Shown here: piece after piece, positions 6,427 to 12,681 of the stretch
Layout of the letters: each line of letters opens with the position of its first letter
Position numbering within the stretch: the first letter of the stretch is position 1
Assembly (NCBI GenBank): GCA_044359885.1
Contig: JBIKLI010000104.1
Coordinates: 1-12,681, forward strand
DNA length: 12,681 bases
Reading direction: 5' to 3'
Source of the DNA: CAIOSQ01 sp044359885
Lineage (GTDB): Bacteria; Pseudomonadota; Alphaproteobacteria; CACIAM-22H2
Notes under the pieces: generated by a model
Database searches by the model: none
Told to the model about the DNA's origin: nothing
The model's input: only the letters and a program-made list of their open reading frames with translations
Translations under genes and position numbers: made by a program

Positions 6427-7447
6427 CGTTCGCCTCCCCTGCGGCGCGGCGTGCCGGAGAAAACGTGCGAGCCAGCGCCTCGTGGCGGATGCAGGCGGAA
6501 TAATGTCCAGGCGCCACCTCGCGCAGCGGGAACGCCCCGGAACGGCACCCCTCGTCCGCCAGCGGGCAGCGCGGATGGAAGCGACATCCTTCCGGCGGAT
6601 CGGCAAGGTCCGGCGGCCCGCCCGGGATCGGCGCAAGCCGGGTCTCGGCATCGGCCAGATCGACGCTTGGCACGCAATCGAGCAGGCCTGCGGTATAGGG
6701 ATGGCGGGGCTGGCGGAACATCGCCTCGGTCGCGGCGAGTTCGACCAGCCGGCCGGAATACATCACCGCCACCCGCTGGCAGTTCTGCGCGACCACGCCC
6801 ATGTCGTGCGTGACGAGGAGCACGGCGAGGCGCAGTTCGCGCTGCAGTCCCGCCAGCAGCTTCAGGATCTGGTCCTGAACCGTCACGTCCAGCGCCGTGG
6901 TGGGTTCGTCGGCCAGGATGACGCGCGGCGCGCAGGCCAGGGCCGCCGCGATCACGACGCGCTGGCACATGCCGCCGGAGAATTCATGCGGATAGTCGTC
7001 GATCCGTCGTTCCGGCGACGGGATGCCGACCTTGCGCATCAGGTCGATGGCGCGGGCGCGCGCTTCGGCACGCGAACCGGCGACGCGATGCTCGAGCATC
7101 GCCTCGGCGATCTGCGTGCCCACGGGCAGCACCGGGTTCAGCGCCGCGATCGCGTCCTGCACGATCATCGCGATCCGGCGGCCGCAGATCGCATTCAGTT
7201 CCCGGTCCGACAGACCGGTCAGATCGACGCCGTCGAACAGGACCTGACCGGACATATGCGCCTGGGAGGTCGGCGGCAGACGCAGGATCGATCGGCAGAC
7301 CATGCTCTTGCCCGAGCCGCTTTCGCCGACCAGGCCGAAACATTCGCCCTCGGCGAGGGAAAACGAGACGCCGTCGACGACGGTCAGCAATCCGCGCCGC
7401 GTCGCGATGCGCGTCGTCAGTCCGCGGACGTCCAGCAGCGCGGTCAT
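6410..7447 (-). CDS. ABC transporter ATPase, DppD/OppD type
   Basis: Second ATPase subunit of the same importer, 345 residues. Walker A is GESGSGKS (41-48), Q-loop Gln97 lies in MIVQDAIAALNP, the signature is FSGGMCQR (156-163), Walker B is VILADEP (176-182) and the H-loop is His214. SGGM in the signature and EPTTALDVTVQDQIL are typical of the DppD/OppD branch. The C-terminal oligo_HPY region, HPYTAGLL (249-256), is followed by Cys 288, 294, 301 and 319, spaced exactly as in its partner. In studied DppD/OppD proteins such cysteines bind a [4Fe-4S] cluster. ATG 7447 overlaps the stop of the preceding permease as ATGA, so an upstream extension of the frame is not used. Confidence 0.95.
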   Translation of the reverse strand: MTALLDVRGLTTRIATRRGLLTVVDGVSFSLAEGECFGLVGESGSGKSMVCRSILRLPPTSQAHMSGQVLFDGVDLTGLSDRELNAICGRRIAMIVQDAIAALNPVLPVGTQIAEAMLEHRVAGSRAEARARAIDLMRKVGIPSPERRIDDYPHEFSGGMCQRVVIAAALACAPRVILADEPTTALDVTVQDQILKLLAGLQRELRLAVLLVTHDMGVVAQNCQRVAVMYSGRLVELAATEAMFRQPRHPYTAGLLDCVPSVDLADAETRLAPIPGGPPDLADPPEGCRFHPRCPLADEGCRSGAFPLREVAPGHYSACIRHEALARTFSPARRAAGEANDAAAR

Positions 7448-8346
7448 CGGGCAGTGTCGCCGCGCAGCAGGTCGGCGACGCCGTCGCCGAACAGGCTGAG
7501 CGCGAGGCCGACGACCACGATGGCGAGGCCGGGCAGCGTCACCATCCACCAGGCGGTGAAGATGAAGCTGCGGCCCTCGGCGATCATCGTGCCCCAGGTC
7601 GGCTGCGGCGGCGGCAGCCCGAGTCCGAGGAAGCTGAGCGTCACGGTCGACAGGATGACAAGCACCATCGAGGTCATCGCGAAGATCACGGTCGGCGTGA
7701 CGACGTTGGGCAGGATATGCCGCAGCAGGATCCGCGCGTCGCGATAGCCGAGGGCGCGCGCGGCGAGGACGTAGTCGCTCTTGCGCGCCACCAGCACCTC
7801 AGCCCGAACGATCCGCGCATAGATGCTCCACCCGCTCAGCGTCAGCGCGATGTACATCGACGTCGTGCCCGGCCCCAGCACGGCGATCACGCCGATCGCC
7901 ATGATCAGGAAGGGAAAGGCGGTGAACGTGTCGACGGTCCGCATGACGATCGTGTCGACGACGCCGCCGAGATAGCCGGCGACCGCCCCCAGGATCGAGC
8001 CGATGATCCATGGGAACAGAACGCAAAGGAACCCGATCCGGATGTCCGTCTTCGCCGCGTGAAGGACGCGCGAGAAAACGTCGCGGCCGTAGTTGTCGGT
8101 GCCGAACGGGTGCGTCCAGCTCGGGGGGCGCAGCGTGTTGCGCAGGTTCTGGGTGATGGGGTCATAGGGGGTGATCCAGGCGGCGAAGATGCTGGCCAGC
8201 AGGATCGCCAGGATCAGGCCCCCGCCGACCAGAAGCGTTCCGCGCCGACCGATGGCCCGCACGAAAGCGCCGCGCGGCGCCAGCGGGCCCAGCGGGCTCG
8301 GCGTCCGCGCGGGCGCCGTGCCGGAACTGCCGCGCGCGTCACTCAT
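7444..8346 (-). CDS. ABC transporter permease, DppC/OppC type
   Basis: An inner-membrane channel subunit of 300 residues with about six membrane segments. It has the OppC_N-type beginning: a cytoplasmic Pro/Ala-rich tail, a first membrane segment near 37-56, then a periplasmic loop with HPFGTDNYGRDVFSRVLH. The EAA loop that docks the ATPases reads AARALGYRDARILLRHILPN, the conserved form of this family. The PPPQPTWGTMI stretch near the end is also typical of DppC. It overlaps the DppB-type gene by 8 bases upstream and the ATPase gene by 4 downstream, so it is part of a single translated unit. Confidence 0.95.
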   Translation of the reverse strand: MSDARGSSGTAPARTPSPLGPLAPRGAFVRAIGRRGTLLVGGGLILAILLASIFAAWITPYDPITQNLRNTLRPPSWTHPFGTDNYGRDVFSRVLHAAKTDIRIGFLCVLFPWIIGSILGAVAGYLGGVVDTIVMRTVDTFTAFPFLIMAIGVIAVLGPGTTSMYIALTLSGWSIYARIVRAEVLVARKSDYVLAARALGYRDARILLRHILPNVVTPTVIFAMTSMVLVILSTVTLSFLGLGLPPPQPTWGTMIAEGRSFIFTAWWMVTLPGLAIVVVGLALSLFGDGVADLLRGDTAR

Positions 8347-9280
8347 AGGTCACCCGGGGATCGAGAAGGGCATAGATCATGTCGGTGATCAGGTTGATGC
8401 AGATCACCAGCAGCCCGAACACCAGCGCGATCCCCTGGATCGTCGGATAGTCGCGCGCGTCGACCGAGCTGATGATCAGCGAGCCGAGACCGGGGACGTT
8501 GAAGACGTTCTCGATGACGACCGATCCGCCCATGAGCCAGCCGATATTGACCCCGAGGATGGTGACGGTCGCCATCAGCCCGTTGCGCAGCACGTGCCGC
8601 CGGATCAGCTTGCCGCGGGGCAGACCCTTGGTTCGGGCGAACTCGACATGCGGCGCCTGCATCACCTCGAGGATCGTCGCGCGCAGCGTGCGCATCAGGG
8701 TCGGTCCCAGATGCAGCGCGATGGTGAAGGCCGGCAGGAACAGATGCCAGAGCCGCTCGCCGAAATCCTCGCCATAACCCGCGACGGGAAAGATCGGCAG
8801 GATGACCGCGAACAGGATCAGCAGGTTGAGACCCAGCCAGAAATAGGGCATCGCCAGCGCCAGCGTCGTCACCGAACGGATCGCCTGGTCGAGCGGGCTG
8901 TTGACCCGCAACGCCGACAGGATCGCCAGCGGCACCGACAGCAGCAGCGACAGCACCACCGCATAGAGCGTCAGCGACGCGGTGGCCGGCAGTCGCTCGA
9001 ACACCACTTCCAGCACCGGCCGGCGGTAGACCAGAGAGTCGCCGAGACGGCCGCTGGCGACGTCGCCCAGGAAGATCGCGAACTGCCGCCAGAGCGGCTG
9101 GTCGAGCCCGAGATCGATGCGCAGCGCCGCCAGCGTTTCCGGCGTCGCATAGGCGCCGAGCATCACGGTCGCGGGATCTCCGGGGATCAGCCGCACGAAC
9201 AGGAAGACGACGACGACGATGCCGAACAGCACCGGCACGAGCTGCAGCAGCCGTCGCGACACGAAGGCCGGGAAATTCAT
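8339..9280 (-). CDS. ABC transporter permease, DppB/OppB type
   Basis: An inner-membrane channel subunit of 313 residues with about six membrane segments. The N-terminus, FVSRRLLQLVPVLFGIVVV followed by FLFVRLIPGDPATVMLG, is the hallmark of DppB. The periplasmic segment GLDQPLWRQFAIFLGDVASG and the short-form motif GRLGDSLVYRRPVLEVV follow. The EAA loop is FARTKGLPRGKLIRRHVLRN, and the C-terminus ends DMIYALLDPRVTY as in the family. ATG 9280 overlaps the stop of isochorismatase-like protein B by 4 bases, with GGAGGGG just upstream. The binding-protein gene is therefore separated from the permeases by the isochorismatase-like gene, which is unusual for a dppABCDF order. Confidence 0.95.
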   Translation of the reverse strand: MNFPAFVSRRLLQLVPVLFGIVVVVFLFVRLIPGDPATVMLGAYATPETLAALRIDLGLDQPLWRQFAIFLGDVASGRLGDSLVYRRPVLEVVFERLPATASLTLYAVVLSLLLSVPLAILSALRVNSPLDQAIRSVTTLALAMPYFWLGLNLLILFAVILPIFPVAGYGEDFGERLWHLFLPAFTIALHLGPTLMRTLRATILEVMQAPHVEFARTKGLPRGKLIRRHVLRNGLMATVTILGVNIGWLMGGSVVIENVFNVPGLGSLIISSVDARDYPTIQGIALVFGLLVICINLITDMIYALLDPRVTYE

Positions 9281-9954
9281 CGCCCCTCCAAGCTGCCCGA
9301 CAGCGCGATCAGGCGCCCGACATCGAGGCCGGCGATGCCGCCACCGCGCAGCCGCTCGACCGCCTGGGCGTGGGCCCCTGCCCCCGACGCGCCACAGGCA
9401 TCGGTCGCGAGCGTGGTGAAGAAGCCCCGGTCTGCCGCGTCCCGGGCCATCGCTTCGACCTGCCCGTCGATGGCCGCGCCGCAGATCCACAGGCGGTCGC
9501 GTCCCAGGTTGCGCAACACCGGATCGAGCGGTGTCGCGTGGAAGGCGTTCTCGGCCGGGCTGTCGACGACGATCTCGTCGCCGGCCGGCGCTACCGCCGC
9601 CAGGAATTCGTGATCGGCCGCCTGCAATTCGCCAGCGGCCAGACGACGCGCCAGATGCGGGTTCGCGTCGCGCCCCGTCCTGGTCCGGAAGGCCGTGCGC
9701 ACATGCAGGATCTCGATGCCCATGCTGCGACAATGTGCGACCAGCCGCTGGGCATGGGGCAGTGCCGCAGCGACGGCGGCGAACCGGGCTTCGAGATGAC
9801 CGGGCCGCCCCTGCGCACGGGCCACGCGCCCCATCCAGCCATCGGGATGCGCCCAGAGGCGCTGCATGCCGACCACCAGCAATGCGGTGCGCCGCGCGTC
9901 GAAGGGCGGCGCGTCGGGAACGTGCACCAAGTCCCAGAACGGATCGCGGATCAT
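9277..9954 (-). CDS. Isochorismatase-family protein B, catalytic residues lost (probable pseudoenzyme)
   Basis: A 225-residue paralogue of hydrolase A (4662-5357). The two align without gaps over about 220 residues; I counted roughly 94 identities by hand. Fold-defining stretches are kept: RRTALLVV, WMGRVARAQG, EILHVR, VAPAGDEIVVD, LRNLGRDRLW and ARDAADRGFFTTL. All three catalytic positions differ: Asp29 is Gly (VVGMQ), Lys132 is Ser (DSPAENAF) and the nucleophile Cys165 is Gln (AIDGQVE). I checked these codons on the sequence at 9868-9870, 9559-9561 and 9460-9462. The frame is intact with normal codon use, so it is not a decayed pseudogene. It is likely a non-catalytic subunit, ligand sensor or scaffold, possibly forming mixed oligomers with A. 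ATG 9954 is the start; the stop overlaps the permease start as ATGA. Confidence 0.88.
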   Translation of the reverse strand: MIRDPFWDLVHVPDAPPFDARRTALLVVGMQRLWAHPDGWMGRVARAQGRPGHLEARFAAVAAALPHAQRLVAHCRSMGIEILHVRTAFRTRTGRDANPHLARRLAAGELQAADHEFLAAVAPAGDEIVVDSPAENAFHATPLDPVLRNLGRDRLWICGAAIDGQVEAMARDAADRGFFTTLATDACGASGAGAHAQAVERLRGGGIAGLDVGRLIALSGSLEGR

Positions 9955-9983
9955 CGCTGCGGCCTCGGGCACCGCCCGCCGGC

Positions 9984-10015
9984 GCCCCGCGCGCTCCGCC
10001 GGGGAGCGCCGGGGC
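9984..10015 (-). promoter_or_regulatory. Strong intercistronic hairpin after the binding-protein gene
   Basis: In the 79-base gap between the binding-protein stop (10034) and gene B, GCGCTCC (9991-9997) pairs with GGAGCGC (10003-10009) around a 5-base loop. GCCCC (9984-9988) pairs with GGGGC (10011-10015) below a small bulge. No T-run follows on the transcribed strand, so it is not a standard intrinsic terminator. Such hairpins between a binding-protein gene and its permease genes often protect the upstream mRNA and raise the binding-protein level relative to the transporter; that role is inferred here. Confidence 0.6.
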
Positions 10016-10033
10016 ACCGGACGGGCGCCAGGC

Positions 10034-11620
10034 TCACTGGCTCTTCCACACCTCCCAGAAGCGGTAGACGCGGGTCGGGAAGATCGCGAAGTTCCGGACG
10101 TTGTTGCGCGTCGCATAGGCGACCGACGGATGGAACAGGTAGAGCTGCGGGACCTCGGACATCGCGATGCGCTGGAACTCGCGATACATCGCGGTGCGCT
10201 TGGCCACATCCTGCTCGCCTTCCGCCGCCTTCGACAGCCGCACCAGCTCCTCGTTGCGATAGCCCGAGAAGGCCGAATCGGTGCCGCCCTCCTCCCGCGA
10301 CCAGAAATCGAACGGGATGTTCATCGCCGGATCGATCACGGTGTTCGAGCCCAGCTTGTAGAACATGTCGAACTGGCCGCTCGATCGCAGCTGCAGGATC
10401 GTGCCCGCCTCGGTGGGCTGCACCTGGATGCGGATGCCGATCTTGGCCAGCTGGTCGGCGACGATGACCGCGGTCTGGTTGGCCATCTCGTCACCGCTCG
10501 GAACCACCACGCGGGCGGTGAAGCCCTGCGGGAAGCCGCTCTCGGCCATCAGCCGCTTCGCCCGCTCCAGGTCGTGCTGGACCGCGAAATCGGCGGTATG
10601 GAACAGCAGGCCGGGCCCGTAGAAGGGCGACTGAACCGGCTCGCCGTTGCCGAACAGCAGCGCATCGACCATCGCCTGACGATCGAGCGCGAAGAGCATC
10701 GCCTGACGCACCTTGACGTCGGCGAAGGCAGGAAATGCCCGGACATTGGGCACGAAGGACGAGCTCGCGTAGAGAGTGACCATCTGGGCGTTGATGCCCG
10801 GAACGCCGCGCAGCGCGCGGAACTGGTTGTGCGGGACGCTGAGCGCCACATCGATCTGGCCGGCGCGCAGTTGCAGCACCGCGGCGTTCTCGTCGGCCAC
10901 CACGCGCATCTCGACTTCGTCGAGATAGGGCCGCTCGCTCTCCCAGTAATGCGGATTGCGCTTCAGCGTGACGCTCTGGCCCTTGACCCAGCGATCGAGG
11001 CAATAGGGACCGCTGCCGAGCGGACGCTGACCCATCTCCTGTGCGCCGACGCGCTCGGTATAGGCCTTCGACAGCACGCCCGATCCCCAGAGCGTCAGAT
11101 AGCTGACGAAGGCGACATTCGGACGAGACAGCGTGATGCGCAGCGTGCGCGGATCGAGCGCTTCCACCACCGGGTTCGCCGGGAACTGCCAGGTCACGCG
11201 GCTGTCGCGTTCCATGGCCCTGTCGATCGAGAACTTCACGTCGTCGGCGGTGATCGGCGAACCATCGCAGAATTTGGCGTTGGCGCGCAGCTTGAAGGTA
11301 TAGACCCGGGAGTCCGGGCTCAGTTCCCAGGACTCCGCCAGATAGGGACGCAGTTCCTTGCCGTCAGGCGAGTTCTGGATCAGCGTCGCATAGATCTGGT
11401 ACTGCGCCTGGATCGTGTTCGTGTCGTTGGTGAATTTCGTGTCCCAGACCGAAATGTCGGCGGGCCGCGCGACGACCAGCCTGCCGCCCTTCCTCGGCGT
11501 CTCGGCGCCCTGGGCGCGGGCCACATCGGCCGGCAAGGTCGCCGTGCCCACGATGCCCGCTGCCAGCATCGCCAGCGATCCGGCGATACGCATGGACCAG
11601 TTTCTCTTCAGCTGCTTCAT
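10034..11620 (-). CDS. ABC transporter periplasmic substrate-binding protein, SBP family 5 (DppA/OppA-like)
   Basis: This 528-residue periplasmic protein captures the substrate for the permeases and ATPases encoded downstream. A Sec signal peptide is visible: a basic start MKQLKRNWSMR, a hydrophobic core SLAMLAAGIVGTATL, and an ARA cleavage site at 34-36. The mature chain carries SBP_bac_5 hallmarks: YATLIQNSPDGKELRPYLAE, FKLRANAKFCDGSPITADDV (about 109-128), the PLGSGPY block (200-206), LKRNPHYW (219-226), and LERAKRLMAESGFPQG with the VIVADQLAKIGI element in the second lobe. Family 5 proteins bind peptides, opines, nickel or other small molecules, so the substrate is not deducible. ATG 11620 is preceded by a GAGGGGGG site. 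It is the first gene of the operon, 79 bases after the predicted sigma-54 start point. Confidence 0.95.
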   Translation of the reverse strand: MKQLKRNWSMRIAGSLAMLAAGIVGTATLPADVARAQGAETPRKGGRLVVARPADISVWDTKFTNDTNTIQAQYQIYATLIQNSPDGKELRPYLAESWELSPDSRVYTFKLRANAKFCDGSPITADDVKFSIDRAMERDSRVTWQFPANPVVEALDPRTLRITLSRPNVAFVSYLTLWGSGVLSKAYTERVGAQEMGQRPLGSGPYCLDRWVKGQSVTLKRNPHYWESERPYLDEVEMRVVADENAAVLQLRAGQIDVALSVPHNQFRALRGVPGINAQMVTLYASSSFVPNVRAFPAFADVKVRQAMLFALDRQAMVDALLFGNGEPVQSPFYGPGLLFHTADFAVQHDLERAKRLMAESGFPQGFTARVVVPSGDEMANQTAVIVADQLAKIGIRIQVQPTEAGTILQLRSSGQFDMFYKLGSNTVIDPAMNIPFDFWSREEGGTDSAFSGYRNEELVRLSKAAEGEQDVAKRTAMYREFQRIAMSEVPQLYLFHPSVAYATRNNVRNFAIFPTRVYRFWEVWKSQ

Positions 11621-11709
11621 GATCTCGAGCCCCCCTCGTTTCGGTTGCACGGCCGCCCGTCGCGACCCTGCCGCGCGATCGTCTCGCGCACACCCGGTGG
11701 CTTGCCGCA

Positions 11710-11725
11710 AGCAAGGCATGTGCCA
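11710..11725 (-). promoter_or_regulatory. Sigma-54 (RpoN) -24/-12 promoter for the transporter operon
   Basis: The minus strand reads TGGCACATGCCTTGCT. This matches the consensus TGGCAC-N5-TTGCW at every fixed position of that core, is preceded by the favoured pyrimidine, and has the required 12-base spacing between the GG and GC doublets. Transcription would begin near 11699, leaving a 79-base leader before ATG 11620. It lies in the correct orientation, in non-coding DNA, directly upstream of the first operon gene. Confidence 0.75.
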
Positions 11726-11770
11726 GCCATGCGTCGCCATCCCCCGATACGCGACATATCATCCGACAAG

Positions 11771-11819
11771 CGGGAGCGCGTCAATGCGTGCGGCGCGGAC
11801 ATCGAAGTCGGCGCTCCCG
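11771..11819. promoter_or_regulatory. Inverted repeat, candidate enhancer (UAS) for a sigma-54 activator
   Basis: CGGGAGCGC at 11771-11779 and its exact reverse complement at 11811-11819 are separated by 31 bases. The arms start 40 bases apart, close to four helical turns, so they face the same side of the DNA. Relative to the predicted start point they lie at about -72 to -80 and -112 to -120, within the range where enhancer-binding proteins act. The repeat is seen; its function is inferred. It could alternatively form a stem in an RNA, but no transcript is expected here. Confidence 0.5.
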
Positions 11820-12119
11820 AAGACCGGGCACCATGCGAAAGACCACAATGCGGATCGTGCCATCGATGGCGCCGGCCGGGAGCCATTACCGGGCAGCCCC
11901 GATCCTTCGATCGCATTCCGGCGGTCGCGGCGGTCGCCGGTCCGCGCTTCGCCGGCATCGCCGATCACCCCGACATCAGCCGCGCAAGGACATCGGGCCG
12001 CTGACACACAAGGCATGAATGTCTGAGACACGTGTTCACGATGCCGGCGCGCCAGGCATACCGGGCGCGGCACCGGCTCCGAGGAAGACCGGCCGGCCGC
12101 GATCGGTGGGACCGGCGGC
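11820..12119. other. Intergenic stretch without a supported gene
   Basis: Between the operon's control region and the zinc-ribbon gene I see only open frames with Arg/Pro/Ser-rich, low-complexity translations on both strands. None has a good ribosome site or a recognisable domain. The sequence may hold the promoter of the rightward gene, but no motif stands out. Confidence 0.4.
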
Positions 12120-12503
12120 ATGGCCGAGCCCGCCGACGCCGTCGGCTGCCCGAGATCGGCCTTTACGTATCGGACCGAAACGCGCATGGTCCCGGCGCTC
12201 TTTCGGCATGAAACGGATCGGACCCTCCTGGCAGCCAAGATCCCGGCGCTCCCCCTCCATCCCGGCGCCGATGCGTCGGCCCCTCGCGGCACGCGGCCGT
12301 CGTCCGGCGCGACAGATCCGCGAGGCGCGGACCCAGGCGATTGCGACGACGACGCAGACCTCGCGGCCACCGGCCCGGCACCGTCACAACGTCGTGCGCG
12401 CGCCTGCCTGACCTGTCAGGCCACCTTCGAGAGCGAATGGTACGGCGAGCGCATCTGCCGGCGGTGCAAGTCGCGGGCAGGCATCCGCCAAGGCAAGCGC
12501 TGA
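12120..12503 (+). CDS. Small zinc-ribbon protein (start uncertain)
   Basis: The frame encodes up to 127 residues. The last 35 are convincing: ACLTCQATF followed by ESEWYGERICRRCKSRAGI, a C-x2-C-x13-C-x2-C treble-clef or zinc-ribbon pattern, ending in a basic Gly/Lys/Arg tail. Small proteins with this C-TC--F-S---G-R-C--CK pattern occur widely in Alphaproteobacteria without a known function; nucleic-acid or protein binding is plausible. The first 90 residues are Pro/Ala/Asp-rich, look disordered and resemble nothing I know. ATG 12120 is the longest start but has only a weak purine stretch before it. ATG 12186 is an alternative. Third-position G/C stays high through the frame, which supports but does not prove the long form. 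Confidence 0.6.
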   Translation: MAEPADAVGCPRSAFTYRTETRMVPALFRHETDRTLLAAKIPALPLHPGADASAPRGTRPSSGATDPRGADPGDCDDDADLAATGPAPSQRRARACLTCQATFESEWYGERICRRCKSRAGIRQGKR

Positions 12504-12681
12504 CCAGCCCCGTCGACGGCCCGGCGCGCGCCCGCCGCGACGAGGGGCGCGGTGGTGCCCGGGCACGGCCGGCGGTTGCGATAACGCTGGCAACGCAGCA
12601 TGCTTTGCGCGACCCTTGCGATCATCGGGCTTCCGGTCCGGCCGGGATGGCTGGCGAACCGCGCGGCACGCATGACGCGGG
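12504..12681. other. Right-end region after the zinc-ribbon gene
   Basis: A GC-rich imperfect hairpin can form between GCCCCGTCG (12507-12515) and CGACGAGGGGC (12538-12548), but no T-run follows, so termination is uncertain. A perfect 12-bp palindrome, GTGCCCGGGCAC, lies at 12555-12566. An open frame starts at ATG 12600 and leaves the window; it has no ribosome site, so I do not call it a gene. Confidence 0.3.

Noticed and set aside
5356..7747. Long plus-strand open frames (5356-6813, 6353-7747)
   Set aside because: They are antisense to the two ABC ATPase genes, whose motifs are complete; the translations are charged and low in complexity.
8171..9613. A 480-codon plus-strand open frame rich in Gln, Arg and His
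   Set aside because: It is antisense to the two permease genes; the composition is typical of reverse-complemented membrane-protein codons.
9866..12004. A 712-codon plus-strand open frame
   Set aside because: It lies opposite the binding-protein and isochorismatase B genes; its Arg/His/Asp-rich translation has no domain and is the mirror expected from GC-biased codons.
11759..12370. A 203-codon minus-strand open frame
   Set aside because: It has a Ser/Arg/Ala-rich translation without motifs and runs across the predicted enhancer region and the zinc-ribbon gene.
12019..12411. A 130-codon plus-strand open frame overlapping the zinc-ribbon gene
   Set aside because: Codon use is mixed at its start, no domain is visible, and it excludes the convincing four-cysteine frame.
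12600..12681. A plus-strand open frame leaving the right edge, starting with a hydrophobic stretch
   Set aside because: Only 27 codons are visible, there is no ribosome binding site, and codon preference is not decisive.

Overview
The window looks like a piece of a GC-rich alphaproteobacterial chromosome. The evidence is strong G/C preference at third codon positions, a flagellin of alphaproteobacterial style, and several tightly packed dppABCDF-like genes. No RNA gene, CRISPR array, insertion sequence or phage gene is visible. The order or genus cannot be named from the sequence alone.

Left part (1-2371). A truncated gene leaves the window leftwards (1-89, minus). It is divergent from a Gfo/Idh/MocA oxidoreductase (270-1247) that resembles LigC/PmdC, the 4-carboxy-2-hydroxymuconate semialdehyde dehydrogenase, including an E-I-P triplet in place of the family's usual E-K-P. 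After a 216-base gap comes a possible 35-codon leader ORF (1464-1571) whose stop overlaps the start of a compact 267-residue flagellin (1568-2371). No other flagellar gene is present.

Middle (2361-4645). An MdtG-like MFS exporter (minus) overlaps the flagellin tail by 11 bases. It is divergent from a 301-residue protein of unknown function whose motifs suggest a divergent ATP-grasp fold.

Right part (4662-11620, minus). Seven close-packed or overlapping genes form one operon, in transcription order: periplasmic substrate-binding protein, isochorismatase-family protein B, two permeases (DppB-type, DppC-type), two ATPases (DppD/OppD-type, DppF/OppF-type), and isochorismatase-family hydrolase A. 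The natural reading is an import-and-hydrolyse module for a small amide, ureido or peptide-like compound. The two isochorismatase paralogues align without gaps, but B has lost all three catalytic residues (D29G, K132S, C165Q relative to A), so it is probably a pseudoenzyme partner or regulator. A near-consensus sigma-54 promoter (11710-11725) lies 79 bases upstream of the first start codon. A 9-bp inverted repeat sits at about -72 to -120, where an enhancer-binding protein would bind. A strong hairpin lies between the binding-protein gene and the rest of the operon.

Far right (11820-12681). Mostly featureless GC-rich DNA, with one probable small zinc-ribbon protein gene (12120-12503, start uncertain).
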